From NCBI RefSeq assembly GCF_000773975.1, contig NZ_JRUQ01000041.1, positions 62,001 through 126,000 on the forward strand: a DNA stretch of 64,000 nt, given 5' to 3'. This document shows, piece by piece, positions 50,813-62,235 of the stretch (the first letter of the stretch is position 1; each line of letters begins with the position of its first letter). This DNA is from Erwinia typographi (lineage in GTDB: Bacteria > Pseudomonadota > Gammaproteobacteria > Enterobacterales > Enterobacteriaceae). The position numbers and the translations under genes are program-made. A model generated the notes under the pieces. That model was not told where the DNA came from. It was given only the letters and a program-made list of their open reading frames with translations, and made no database searches.

Positions 50813-52471
50813 TTAGTGCGCCTTACCACCCTCAATCCCGATGCCCGTCTGTGAACGAACAAACTGTGCCTGGAAGCGCTGTCGCTCCTGCTCGCCCGAC
50901 GCCGAATGGTCGGTCACCGAGAACAGCCAGGTGCCGATAAACGCCGCCAGCATGGAGAACAGGGCCGGGTACTCATACGGATAGATCGGTTTTGCATTAC
51001 CCAATACCTGCACCCAGATCGTCGGGCCAAGCACCATCAGTACAACCGCCGTCAGCAGCCCCAGCCAGCCGCCGATCATCGCGCCGCGGGTGGTCAGCTT
51101 CGACCAGTACATCGACAGCAGGATAATCGGGAAGTTACAGCTGGCGGCGATTGAGAACGCCAGCCCAACCATAAAGGCGATATTCTGCTTCTCGAACAGA
51201 ATGCCCAGCGCGATGGCCACGAAACCCAGCACCACCACGGTGATTTTGGACACCTTCAGCTCCTGCCGTTCAGTTGCCTGACCTTTGCGGAACACGCTGG
51301 CATACAAATCGTGCGATACCGCCGATGCTCCGGCCAGCGTCAGTCCCGCCACCACCGCCAGAATGGTGGCGAAGGCAACGGCAGAGATAAAGCCGAGGAA
51401 CAGGCTTCCGCCTACCGCATCAGCCAGATGCACGGCCGCCATATTGTTGCCGCCGATCAGCAGGCCGCTGGCGTCCTTGAAGGCCGGATTGGATCCCACC
51501 AGCAGAATAGCGCCAAAGCCAATGATGAAGGTCAGGAAGTAGAAATAGCCCATAAAGCCGGTAGCGTAGAACACGCTTTTTCGCGCCTCGCGGGCGTCGC
51601 TAACGGTGAAGAAGCGCATCAGAATATGCGGCAGGCCAGCGGTGCCGAACATCAGCCCCAGCCCCAGCGACAGCGCTGAGATCGGATCGTGGACCAGACC
51701 GCCGGGGCGCATGATTTCAACGCCTTTCGGGTGGACGGCCATCGCCTGGCTGAACAGGGTGTTGAAGCTGAAGCCGACGTTCTTCATCACCATAATCGCC
51801 ATAAATGACGCGCCAAACAGCAGCAGCACGGCTTTGATGATCTGCACCCAGGTGGTGGCGAGCATACCGCCAAACAGGACATAGAGCACCATCAGAATCC
51901 CGACCAGCACCACGGCAACATGATAATCCAGCCCAAACAGCAGCTGGATGAGCTTGCCCGCGCCGACCATCTGAGCAATCAGGTAAAGAGCCACCACCAC
52001 CAGCGAGCCGCAGGCCGAAAGAGTGCGAATCGGCATCTGTTTCAGGCGGTATGACGCCACGTCGGCAAAGGTGTAGCGCCCCAGGTTACGCAGCCGTTCG
52101 GCAATCAGAAACAGAATGATCGGCCAGCCGACCAGAAAACCGAGCGAATAGATCAGGCCATCGTAGCCTGAGGTATAGACCAGCGCGGAAATCCCGAGGA
52201 AAGAGGCGGCGGACATAAAGTCTCCCGCCATCGCCAGGCCGTTCTGGAAGCCGGTGATATTGCCGCCCGCCGTGTAGTAGTCACTGCGGGAGCGGGTTCG
52301 CTTCGAGGCCCACCAGGTAATGCCGAGCGTGGCGGCCACGAAGATAATAAACATTACGATCGCTTCGTAATTGGTCGGCTGCTTTTGCACCGCGCCGGTA
52401 ATAGCATCCGCCGCCAGCGCTGAGAAGGGCAGCAGCGAAGTCAGGCTAACCATTGAGAGAAGACGCTTCAT
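50813..52471 (-). CDS. actP: Acetate/glycolate:cation symporter ActP
   Basis: A 552-residue sodium:solute symporter (SSS family) with an N-terminal signal-like span ([20 protein letters not shown]) and 13 further spans. [65 protein letters not shown] and [39 protein letters not shown] match E. coli ActP almost residue for residue. It imports acetate. ATGA overlap with yjcH upstream, so it is cotranscribed with yjcH and acs. Confidence 0.95.
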   Translation of the reverse strand: MKRLLSMVSLTSLLPFSALAADAITGAVQKQPTNYEAIVMFIIFVAATLGITWWASKRTRSRSDYYTAGGNITGFQNGLAMAGDFMSAASFLGISALVYTSGYDGLIYSLGFLVGWPIILFLIAERLRNLGRYTFADVASYRLKQMPIRTLSACGSLVVVALYLIAQMVGAGKLIQLLFGLDYHVAVVLVGILMVLYVLFGGMLATTWVQIIKAVLLLFGASFMAIMVMKNVGFSFNTLFSQAMAVHPKGVEIMRPGGLVHDPISALSLGLGLMFGTAGLPHILMRFFTVSDAREARKSVFYATGFMGYFYFLTFIIGFGAILLVGSNPAFKDASGLLIGGNNMAAVHLADAVGGSLFLGFISAVAFATILAVVAGLTLAGASAVSHDLYASVFRKGQATERQELKVSKITVVVLGFVAIALGILFEKQNIAFMVGLAFSIAASCNFPIILLSMYWSKLTTRGAMIGGWLGLLTAVVLMVLGPTIWVQVLGNAKPIYPYEYPALFSMLAAFIGTWLFSVTDHSASGEQERQRFQAQFVRSQTGIGIEGGKAH

Positions 52472-52779
52472 GCTTTCACCTCATTCAACAGCTCACGGGT
52501 TAAACGGTCAAATTCGCCGTTGGCGCGCCAGACGTAGACGCCGGTCAGCAGGAAAGAGATGACAATCAGCCCCACGCCGATCGGGATGCCACGGGTGACG
52601 CTGGTTCCGGCGTGAAGCGGCGTACCCAGCCAGCCGGGCGCGAAGGCGATGAGCAGAATAAAGCCCACGTAAAGGATGAGCATGATCACGGTGAGCAGAA
52701 GAGCAAAGGCCTGGCGCTTTCTGACCAGTTCCTTAAAGCGCGCGCTCTTCTCTATCCGTTGATAAATAACGTCATTCAT
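52468..52779 (-). CDS. yjcH: DUF485 membrane protein YjcH
   Basis: A 103-residue protein with two spans ([20 protein letters not shown] and [20 protein letters not shown]) of the DUF485 family, starting [25 protein letters not shown] as in E. coli YjcH. It always accompanies actP and probably helps its assembly or activity. Start 52779 follows CTGGAG; a longer frame to 52869 is not needed. Confidence 0.92.
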   Translation of the reverse strand: MNDVIYQRIEKSARFKELVRKRQAFALLLTVIMLILYVGFILLIAFAPGWLGTPLHAGTSVTRGIPIGVGLIVISFLLTGVYVWRANGEFDRLTRELLNEVKA

Positions 52780-52888
52780 CACAGAGTCTCCAGAGGTAAG
52801 GTTGAGAGCCGTTAACGGCTCTCTATTGCGCACTTGCGGACTGCATCTCGCGACCAGCCGGGATACCACAAGGCTTTATCGTTATAAT

Positions 52889-52911
52889 CCCCCTCCTGAG
52901 GACGGAGGGGG
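52889..52911 (-). terminator. GC-rich hairpin between acs and yjcH
   Basis: CCCCCTCC and GGAGGGGG (plus strand) form an 8-bp stem with a 7-base loop in the 165-bp gap inside the acs-yjcH-actP operon. No U-run follows, so it is likely a processing or attenuation element. Confidence 0.4.
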
Positions 52912-52944
52912 GTAAAGCAGTAATACGGAGGAGCGCTGACGCCG

Positions 52945-54900
<1,956 letters not shown>

Positions 54901-55434
54901 GGCTAATCTCCTTGAAGATGTTAATGATATGTCAATCAAAGGTTAATTGAAGCGAGCCGGGAAAATTTGTTTGCTTTTTGCGCCACAGATCACGTCATAA
55001 CGAAAGGTAATGAAAACGTGAAAAATAGCCTTCCTGAAGAGGGAACTAATCTCATTCTACGGCCACCAAACCGGCGAAAGGGAGAAATGGGTCGAATGAA
55101 AAGTAGACAACTGAAACCGTTGATTATTTCAGGATAACCGCCGGTTTTGCATAGGTATGCAAAAAAAATGCCGAAACATTGCCAATTATAACAAAGGGTT
55201 ATTACGGAGTTGGTGAGAACAGAGCTTTATCCTGCAGCCTGGTCATAACCTGGCCATATGTTGCTTAGGGTTGCATTTAGTCCACTGAAAATGGTACTTA
55301 TCACCCGCCTGAAATTCAGGTTTCAACCATCCATTATCCGCGAATTAGCCGACTTCGGCCTTACTCCCCTTGAGAGTGATTCATTCCGCCCTTCACCTGC
55401 GGAGATCGGGTTTTGTTAAGGAAAAAGACAAGTT
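54901..55434. other. Divergent promoter region of acs and gltP
   Basis: About 534 bp without a gene. It holds a 20-bp palindrome (55145-55164). A CRP-like half site (minus GTGATCTG near 54990) may help acs, but the second arm is weak. In E. coli this region is much larger because the nrf genes lie here. Confidence 0.6.
55145..55164. promoter_or_regulatory. 20-bp palindrome TTTTGCATA-GG-TATGCAAAA
   Basis: Nine-base perfect arms with a 2-base centre, 245 bp from acs and 270 bp from gltP. It looks like an operator or a protein-binding site, but no known regulator site matches. Confidence 0.5.
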
Positions 55435-56736
55435 ATGAAAGTAAAATTCAGCCTTGCCTGGCAAATATTGACGGCGTTAGTACTGGGGATCGTCGTCGGA
55501 GCCATATTGCATAACCAGCCCTCTGAGCGCGAATGGTTAATCACTAACATTCTTAGCCCGGCTGGAGATATCTTTATTCACCTGATCAAAATGATCGTAG
55601 TGCCTATTGTGATCTCCACCCTGATTGTGGGCATTGCCGGCGTAGGCGATGCGAAAAAACTCGGGCGGATTGGTGTGAAAACCATCGTCTACTTTGAAGT
55701 GATTACCACCATTGCCATCGTGGTAGGCATTACCCTGGCGAACGTGTTTCAACCTGGCTACGGCATTGATATGTCGACGCTGGCAACGGTGGACATCTCT
55801 AAATATGAAGCTACCACCGCTCAGGTACAAGGGGAGGCGCATAGCCTGGTGACGACTATTCTGTCGCTGATCCCGCAGAATATTTTCGCCGCCATCGCCA
55901 AAGGCGAGATGCTGCCGATTATCTTCTTCTCGGTTCTGTTTGGCCTGGGGCTCTCTTCCCTGCCAGCGGAACATCGCGATCCTCTGCTGAAGGTGTTTCG
56001 CTCCACCTCGGAAGCGATGTTTAAAGTCACGCATATGATCATGCGCTACGCGCCGGTTGGGGTGTTTGCGCTGATTGCGGTGACCATCGCCAACTTCGGC
56101 TTTGCCTCGCTGTGGCCGCTGGCTAAGCTGGTTATCCTCGTCTACGCCGCCATTCTGTTCTTTGCCTTTGTGATCCTGGGCGCGGTGGCTCGCCTGTGCG
56201 GTTTGCGAATCACCACGCTGATGCGCATCCTGAAAGATGAGCTGATCCTCTCTTACTCCACGTCAAGTTCGGAAACCGTGCTGCCGCGCATCATGGAGAA
56301 GATGGAAGCCTACGGCGCGCCGAAATCTATCACCAGCTTTGTGGTGCCTACGGGCTACTCCTTCAATCTGGATGGTTCAACGCTGTACCAGAGCATCGCC
56401 GCAATCTTTATTGCCCAGCTGTACGGCATTGACCTGTCCCTTGGTCAGGAAATCGTGCTGGTGCTGACGCTGATGGTCACCTCTAAAGGCATTGCCGGCG
56501 TACCGGGCGTCTCCTTTGTGGTGCTGCTGGCGACGCTGGGCAGCGTAGGTATTCCACTCGAAGGGCTGGCCTTTATCGCTGGCGTTGACCGCATCATGGA
56601 CATGGCGCGTACTGCGCTGAACGTGGTCGGTAATGCGCTGGCAGTGCTGGTCGTCGCCAAGTGGGAGAACCAGTTCGATGCTAAGCAGGCAGTGGCATAC
56701 GAAGCAAAAATGAAGAGAGTGGCTTCAGCAAGCTGA
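55435..56736 (+). CDS. gltP: Glutamate/aspartate:proton symporter GltP
   Basis: A 433-residue carrier of the DAACS (EAAT) family with eight spans and two hairpins: NILSPAGDIFIHLIKMIVVPIVISTLIVGI, ILSYSTSSSETVLPRIMEKMEAYGAPKSITSFVVPTGYSFNLDGSTLYQ and GVSFVVLLATLGSVGIPLEGLAFIAGVDRIMDMARTALNVVGN carry the substrate site. It takes up glutamate and aspartate with protons. Its place divergent from acs corresponds to that of E. coli gltP, but without nrfABCDEFG between. Confidence 0.95.
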   Translation: MKVKFSLAWQILTALVLGIVVGAILHNQPSEREWLITNILSPAGDIFIHLIKMIVVPIVISTLIVGIAGVGDAKKLGRIGVKTIVYFEVITTIAIVVGITLANVFQPGYGIDMSTLATVDISKYEATTAQVQGEAHSLVTTILSLIPQNIFAAIAKGEMLPIIFFSVLFGLGLSSLPAEHRDPLLKVFRSTSEAMFKVTHMIMRYAPVGVFALIAVTIANFGFASLWPLAKLVILVYAAILFFAFVILGAVARLCGLRITTLMRILKDELILSYSTSSSETVLPRIMEKMEAYGAPKSITSFVVPTGYSFNLDGSTLYQSIAAIFIAQLYGIDLSLGQEIVLVLTLMVTSKGIAGVPGVSFVVLLATLGSVGIPLEGLAFIAGVDRIMDMARTALNVVGNALAVLVVAKWENQFDAKQAVAYEAKMKRVASAS

Positions 56737-56745
56737 TCGCAGCCG

Positions 56746-56779
56746 GATGCTGGCGGCGGGGAGACTCGCTGCCAGCATC
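56746..56779 (+). terminator. Hairpin after gltP
   Basis: GATGCTGGC and GCCAGCATC pair as a 9-bp stem with a 16-base loop, starting 9 bp after the stop. No U-run, so a moderate call. Confidence 0.5.
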
Positions 56780-56951
56780 GTTCTCAGACGAGAAAGAGAT
56801 CTCTCTACTATACTAAAACAAGGCTTGATAATAATGGCTTAGCCAGCCTGAGGTTATACAGCAAAATGGAACCGGTACAATTTCCGGCGTCCCGCTCCAG
56901 CCTTGCTCTTCATGCTTTTTCTTCCGGCGCGCGATATTTACATTACGCCGC

Positions 56952-56978
56952 TAAAGTTCACTCAAATCCCGCCGAAAA
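56952..56978 (+). promoter_or_regulatory. Sigma-28 (FliA) promoter of aer
   Basis: TAAAGTTC, 11 bp, GCCGAAAA agrees with the FliA consensus TAAAGTTT-N11-GCCGATAA at 14 of 16 positions. It lies 64 bp before the aerotaxis gene, so that gene is transcribed with flagellar class 3 genes. Confidence 0.85.
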
Positions 56979-57042
56979 TATAAAAAATCATAACTCATTC
57001 TCTTAAGCCCAATCCTGGCAGCAGCCCCAAGGATCTTTACCC

Positions 57043-58587
57043 ATGCGCACAAATTTACCCGTTACACAGCAAGAGTATGCGTTTGACGATCGGGCGACCC
57101 TGATGTCAACCACCGATACCAGCAGCCGCATTACCTACGCTAACGATGCATTTATTGAGGCCAGCGGCTTTACGCCGGAAGAGATTAACGGCCAGCCGCA
57201 CAATATGGTGCGCCATCCCGATATGCCGCCGGAGGCGTTTGCCGACATGTGGGCCACCCTAAAACAGGGCGAACCCTGGACAGCGCTGGTTAAAAACCGC
57301 CGTAAGAACGGTGACCATTATTGGGTGCGCGCCAACGCAATTCCGGTGGTTCGGGAAGGGAAAGTGCAGGGGTATATGTCCGTGCGCACCCGGCCAGCCG
57401 TGCAGGAGGTGCAGGAAGCCGAGAAGTTGTACGGTGATTTTCGCGCTGGCAAGCGTAAAGGCTGGCGTTTCCACAAGGGACTGCTGGTCAGAACCGGCAT
57501 GATGCGCTGGACCTCCCTCTTTAAAACCCTCTCTCTTCGCTGGCGGATTCGTACCGCGCTGCTGGCTCTGCTCCCGCTCACAATAGCCGGCGTGGCGGCA
57601 CTGGGTTTACCGGGCCAGCCGCTGGCGATGTTCAGCGTGGTGATGGCGGTGTTGCTAATGCTGGCCTCGGCGTGGCTTGAGCAGCAAATCTCGCGGCCGA
57701 TCGAGCGCATGTGCCAGCAGGCGCTGCGGGTAGCGACCGGCGCCAGCCACAAGGTCGATCAGATGGATCGCGTGGATGAAGTGGGTACGACGCTGCGGGC
57801 CATTGGTCAGCTGGGGCTGATGTTTCGCTGGCTGGTGGATGATGTCAGCGGTCAGGCGATTACCGTACTGAGCGCCAGCGATGCTATCGCTCAGGGCAAC
57901 AATGAGCTGAGCCGCAGGACGGAGCAGGCCGCCGCGAACGTGCAGCAGACGGCTGCGACGATGAACGAGATGACCGCCACGGTGAAGAGCAATACCGAAA
58001 CCGCTCAGCAGGTAAATTCACTGTCGAAAAGCACCCGTGACGTGGCGACTCAGGGCGGTAGGGCGATGAATGAAATGGTCGCCATGATGGCCGAAATTGC
58101 CGACAGTTCGCAAAGAATAGCCAGCATTACCAGCGTGATAGACAGTATTGCCTTCCAGACCAATATTCTGGCGCTGAATGCGGCGGTTGAGGCGGCCAGG
58201 GCGGGCGAGCAGGGAAAAGGGTTCGCGGTCGTGGCGGGGGAAGTTCGCAGCCTCGCGCAGCGTAGCGCCAAAGCCGCCAGTGAAATCAAAGGCCTGGTGG
58301 AGAATAGTGTCAGCAAGGTTGGGCTGGGTAGCGATCGCGTTATCGATGCCGGGAAGACGATGGAAGACATTGTGTTGCAGGTGCAGAACGTGACTTCGCT
58401 GATCGGTGAAATCAGCGCTGCCACCTACGAGCAGGCCACGGCGCTGAGCGAAATCAGCCAGGCGGTGGAAGAGCTGGACAACATTACCCAGCAAAACGCC
58501 GCTCGTGTGGAAGAGGGCGCGCAGGCATCCGGGCGCATGGCTCGTCAGGCCACTCGTCTGGTGGAAGCGATCAGCGTGTTCCGCTAG
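57043..58587 (+). CDS. aer: Aerotaxis receptor, Aer-like
   Basis: A 514-residue chemoreceptor. An N-terminal PAS domain ([34 protein letters not shown] and [29 protein letters not shown] pocket) is followed by one membrane hairpin ([16 protein letters not shown] and [16 protein letters not shown]), a HAMP and the signalling tip [45 protein letters not shown]. It lacks a periplasmic ligand domain, as does Aer, and steers the cell by redox state. The C-terminal pentapeptide NWETF is absent, also as in Aer. Confidence 0.9.
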   Translation: MRTNLPVTQQEYAFDDRATLMSTTDTSSRITYANDAFIEASGFTPEEINGQPHNMVRHPDMPPEAFADMWATLKQGEPWTALVKNRRKNGDHYWVRANAIPVVREGKVQGYMSVRTRPAVQEVQEAEKLYGDFRAGKRKGWRFHKGLLVRTGMMRWTSLFKTLSLRWRIRTALLALLPLTIAGVAALGLPGQPLAMFSVVMAVLLMLASAWLEQQISRPIERMCQQALRVATGASHKVDQMDRVDEVGTTLRAIGQLGLMFRWLVDDVSGQAITVLSASDAIAQGNNELSRRTEQAAANVQQTAATMNEMTATVKSNTETAQQVNSLSKSTRDVATQGGRAMNEMVAMMAEIADSSQRIASITSVIDSIAFQTNILALNAAVEAARAGEQGKGFAVVAGEVRSLAQRSAKAASEIKGLVENSVSKVGLGSDRVIDAGKTMEDIVLQVQNVTSLIGEISAATYEQATALSEISQAVEELDNITQQNAARVEEGAQASGRMARQATRLVEAISVFR

Positions 58588-59002
58588 TTTGCCTGCCGAG
58601 GTTGCCAGGCGCAGCTTTTCCGTTATTGACGTGCAAAAAAAGAGCAGACCTTGCGGTCTGCTTTCTTAAAGCCCTGGCATTGGCGTGATCAAACTAAAGG
58701 CGTTGGCTGTGAGCGGGGTTGTTATTGTTGATTATTGAAACCGCAATACGCACGTCTCTTTTTTAATGGAAAATACCGTCAGCGACAAGCTATTCTTCCG
58801 TCTGCAACGAAATCTCAGGAATTATGGTTGAGCTGTTCTGGTAATGGACATTGGTCCTTTTTGCCCCTTCACGAGATATTTTCTGGCTCATCCGCCCGTT
58901 ACAATCCGCTCTTTTCGCCCCGCTCGCCTGAATAATTCAGCTACAGTTAGTCACTTAGCTCCCTTTCCCCTCAACCCTGTCAACATCAGAGAGAGAAGCG
59001 TC
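58588..59002. other. Intergenic region before the DhaKL fusion gene
   Basis: About 415 bp. Apart from the terminator at 58643-58667 no feature was recognised. A long 5' extension of the DhaK frame to 58844 is open but has no ribosome site. Confidence 0.5.
58643..58667 (+). terminator. Rho-independent terminator of aer
   Basis: AGCAGACC and GGTCTGCT form an 8-bp stem with a TTGC loop, followed by TTCTT. It begins 55 bp after the stop. Confidence 0.8.
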
Positions 59003-60646
59003 ATGAGTCAGTTTTTTATGAATAAGAAAAGCGACCTCGTCAACGAAGCGATTGAAGGCACGCTGCTTGCCAGCCCCTTTCACAATCTCTGCCAGCTGGA
59101 CGTTGGCCCGGACATTCGCGTCGTGGTGCGCAATGACTGGGACAAATCACAGGTCGCCCTGATTTCCGGCGGAGGATCGGGCCATGAACCTGCGCATGTG
59201 GGCTTTGTCGGCAAAGGAATGCTAACCGCTGCCGTTTGCGGTGATATCTTTGCTTCTCCCAGTGTTGAAGCGGTACTGAGCGCTATTGTGAATGTGACCG
59301 GGGAGAAGGGCTGCCTGCTGATCGTGAAAAATTATACCGGCGATCGGCTCAATTTTGGGCTGGCGGCCGAGAAGGCTAAAAAGCTGGGGTTCAGGGTCGA
59401 GCTGGTGATGGTAACCGATGATATTTCGCTGCCGGACAACCCCCAGCCACGCGGCATTGCCGGTACGGCGCTAATCCACAAGGTGGCTGGCTTTGCCGCC
59501 GCGCAGGGGAAATCGCTGAAAGAGGTCACCGCGCTGGCTACCAAAGCCATTGAGGCGACTTCCAGCATCGGTCTCGCTTTTTCGACTTGTCATGTGCCCG
59601 GCGAAAAACGCGACGATCGGCTGAAAGAGGGACTGAGCGAGCTGGGAATGGGTATCCACGGCGAGCCTGGCGCTTCCACGCTGAAAACGCAGAACAGCCG
59701 GGAAATCGTTCGCGTGCTGACTGAAAAGCTGGCGGAACATCGTCCCGAAGGTAAAAAAGTGGCGCTGCTGATCAACAATCTGGGCGGTTTTTCTGAGCTT
59801 GAGATGGCGGTGTTAACCCGTGAAACGCTGAACTCCGCGCTAGGGAAGTCCGTGAAGCAGCTGATTGGCCCGGCAACCCTGGTCAGCGCGCTCGATATGA
59901 AAGGGTTCTCGCTGTCAACGCTGCTGCTGACGCCTTCTCTGGAAGAAGCGCTGCTGTCGCCGGTTGAAGTCAGCGGCTGGCAGGCGGCGGTGAAGGTGAA
60001 AGCCCTGAAGTCAGTGAAGGGCAAAAAAGTGGCCGCAGCGAAGCAGGCGAAGCCTTCAGAGAATGCTGGCGTGGCGGCCGTTGTCAAAACAATTTGCACC
60101 ACGCTGGTTGGGCTGGAAAGCGAGCTGAATAAGCTGGATGCGAAGGTGGGCGATGGCGATACCGGATCGACCTTTGCCGCCGGAGCGGGCAAGGTGCTGA
60201 AGGAGCTGAAAGCGAAAACGCTGCCGTTGAACGAGACCTCCGCTTTGTTAACGCTGATAGGCGAACAGCTGGCGGTGGTGATGGGCGGTTCAAGCGGCGT
60301 TCTGATGTCGATTATGTTCACCGCTGCCGGGCAGAAGCTGGAAGAGGGCGAGCCGCTGGCGAAAGCGCTGAGCTGGGGACTGGACAGGATGCAGCATTAC
60401 GGCGGCGCAAGGCCTGGTCACCGTACGATGATCGATGCGCTGCATCCCGCTTTTGAGGCGCTGGTTGCCGGTAAAAAGCTGAGCAGCGTAGCAACGGCGG
60501 CGAAGAAAGGAGCCGATAAGACAACGAAAATGTCGTCGGCCAGGGCCGGGCGTTCATCATATCTCAATGAGGACAGCCTGAACGGCGTAAAAGATCCGGG
60601 GGCCTATGCGGTAGAGCAGGTTTTTGCGGCGCTGGCTAAGGGCTGA
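59003..60646 (+). CDS. Dihydroxyacetone kinase, single-chain ATP-dependent (DhaK-DhaL fusion)
   Basis: A 547-residue protein of the Citrobacter-type DHA kinase: a K domain (about 1-330: SGGGSGHEPAHVGFVG, KNYTGDRLNFGLA and [12 protein letters not shown] with the covalent His), a lysine/alanine-rich linker (about 335-360), and an L domain (about 365-545: NKLDAKVGDGDTGSTFAAGAGK, MGGSSGVLMSIMF, RSSYLNEDSLNGVKDPG). It phosphorylates dihydroxyacetone with ATP, feeding glycolysis. Start 59003 was chosen because GAGAGAAG precedes it and MSQFFMNKKSDLVNEAIEG is the normal family start. Not close to the split pair at 4081-5711 in sequence. Confidence 0.92.
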   Translation: MSQFFMNKKSDLVNEAIEGTLLASPFHNLCQLDVGPDIRVVVRNDWDKSQVALISGGGSGHEPAHVGFVGKGMLTAAVCGDIFASPSVEAVLSAIVNVTGEKGCLLIVKNYTGDRLNFGLAAEKAKKLGFRVELVMVTDDISLPDNPQPRGIAGTALIHKVAGFAAAQGKSLKEVTALATKAIEATSSIGLAFSTCHVPGEKRDDRLKEGLSELGMGIHGEPGASTLKTQNSREIVRVLTEKLAEHRPEGKKVALLINNLGGFSELEMAVLTRETLNSALGKSVKQLIGPATLVSALDMKGFSLSTLLLTPSLEEALLSPVEVSGWQAAVKVKALKSVKGKKVAAAKQAKPSENAGVAAVVKTICTTLVGLESELNKLDAKVGDGDTGSTFAAGAGKVLKELKAKTLPLNETSALLTLIGEQLAVVMGGSSGVLMSIMFTAAGQKLEEGEPLAKALSWGLDRMQHYGGARPGHRTMIDALHPAFEALVAGKKLSSVATAAKKGADKTTKMSSARAGRSSYLNEDSLNGVKDPGAYAVEQVFAALAKG

Positions 60647-60674
60647 GGGCAAAAACCTGCTCGCGGGCGCCGGT

Positions 60675-61904
60675 TTACTCGACCGTCACGTCCTGGTGGT
60701 CCGGCAGGCTGTTCAGCGTGCGTTCGAAGCTGCGCAGACGTTTGTAGATCGACATCAGCTCAACCAGCGTGGTCCAGGAGTTAATCAGATACTGGAACGA
60801 GCTGCGCACCTGATCGAAGACGTTGGTGATTTGCGTCATCAGTCCGAGGGTGATCGCGCCGGTAACAATCGACGGAAACAGCACAAACAGGCTGAACACC
60901 GCGTCCAGCTGAAGGTAGAGGATGCGGGCGATGTTGAAGTACAAATAGTGGAAATAGAGCCGGAAATAGTTCTTACGCACGTTAGCGAACAGTTCACGTA
61001 CGGTGGGAGGACGGGCGCGATGCGGATCGTCCTCGCCGTACACCAGCTCTTTACGATAGGCGGCCTCGACCCGCTGGTTGCGAAACTCCAGGCCCGGTAA
61101 TTTAATGCCAATCGCCGCCAGCATTCCGGTGCCCAGCAGTGACCACAGCACCGCGGCAATCACCAGCGCATAGGGAATGCTACCCAGAATCGGCACGGTT
61201 TTAACGTGGACCGACAGCGCAACCAGCACCGGCAGAAAGGCAATCAGCGTCATAATTGCGTTGATAAAGCTGGTGCCCATATCTTCCAGCGTAGAGGAGA
61301 AGCGCATGGTATCCTCCTGCACACGCTGCGCGGCACCCTCAATCCCCCGCAATTCGGGCCAGTGTTCCATATAGTAGTTGTTCATCGCCGTACGCCAGCG
61401 GAAGATATAGTGGCTGACAAAAAACATACTCATCACATTTATGACCACCGCAATCATCGCGATGCTCAGAAAACCCTGAGTTTGCGCGTAAAAGGTCTCT
61501 ATTTTTACCGTATTGGGATGCGACATTGCGCGCTGGATAAGATCGTAGAAGGGTTCATACCAGGCATTGACCGCCACGCCAACCTGTACCGAAAACCACG
61601 TAGCGAAGATAATCAGCGATGAGCCAAGCACGGACCAGCGCTGCCAGGGGTGCGGGCTGACTATCGCCCAGAAGGCGTAAAAGAGCACCACCACCACCAG
61701 ATAGTAAGCGTAGAAGGCCAGTGCGGAGGGAGCGACAAAGCGCCAGGCGTTATTGGGCAGCGGCTGATTAGCGCCGTCCGCAAAGGCGGAAAAGTGAGTT
61801 ATCCAGTTGCTGGCTCCGGCAAACCACACCAAAATGGCCAGCGCACTCCAGAGCACGACACTGCCAAAAAACACCCCCGGTCGGGGGAAAAAAGATTTAA
61901 ACAT
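60675..61904 (-). CDS. sbmA: Peptide antibiotic transporter SbmA/BacA
   Basis: A 409-residue inner-membrane protein of the SbmA/BacA family, equivalent to E. coli SbmA in length and text ([66 protein letters not shown] and [20 protein letters not shown]). It imports microcin B17, bleomycin and proline-rich peptides by a proton gradient. Start 61904 corresponds to [18 protein letters not shown] lies 7 bp before. It is convergent with the DhaKL gene. The E. coli gene is followed by yaiW; no yaiW relative is seen here. Confidence 0.95.
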   Translation of the reverse strand: MFKSFFPRPGVFFGSVVLWSALAILVWFAGASNWITHFSAFADGANQPLPNNAWRFVAPSALAFYAYYLVVVVLFYAFWAIVSPHPWQRWSVLGSSLIIFATWFSVQVGVAVNAWYEPFYDLIQRAMSHPNTVKIETFYAQTQGFLSIAMIAVVINVMSMFFVSHYIFRWRTAMNNYYMEHWPELRGIEGAAQRVQEDTMRFSSTLEDMGTSFINAIMTLIAFLPVLVALSVHVKTVPILGSIPYALVIAAVLWSLLGTGMLAAIGIKLPGLEFRNQRVEAAYRKELVYGEDDPHRARPPTVRELFANVRKNYFRLYFHYLYFNIARILYLQLDAVFSLFVLFPSIVTGAITLGLMTQITNVFDQVRSSFQYLINSWTTLVELMSIYKRLRSFERTLNSLPDHQDVTVE

Positions 61905-62235
61905 AATGACTCCAGGGTAATGTGCTCTTTTTATAACTCTTTTTACTGTGAACAATCTTACCGTGGATGTTTCGATAAGTGTCAGCGCAAATAAATGCTG
62001 GGTATTATTTAAACAATGCCGATAAACAAGCAAGAAGCCTCTGACTGAAAAGGAAATCTCTTGAAATAACGAGGCCTTTCAGTTTATAGCTAACAAGAAT
62101 TTTCTTAAAAAAAAACAGGCAGTCTGCTGCAACATGCAGCGTTGAGCCGATTGGCGTCAGGTCCTGACGCAGTTGAATGCCGGGGATTTTATTAGCGAAA
62201 ACCGATAAAACCCTCAGCAACCAGGCGAACAGAAC
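61905..62235. other. Intergenic region between sbmA and the PAS-GGDEF gene
   Basis: About 331 bp between divergent genes. No promoter, terminator or small gene could be supported. Confidence 0.5.

Noticed and set aside
54960-55000. CRP site in front of acs
   Set aside because: Only one arm (GTGAT) fits; the second arm GCGCA is poor, so it is not listed as a feature.
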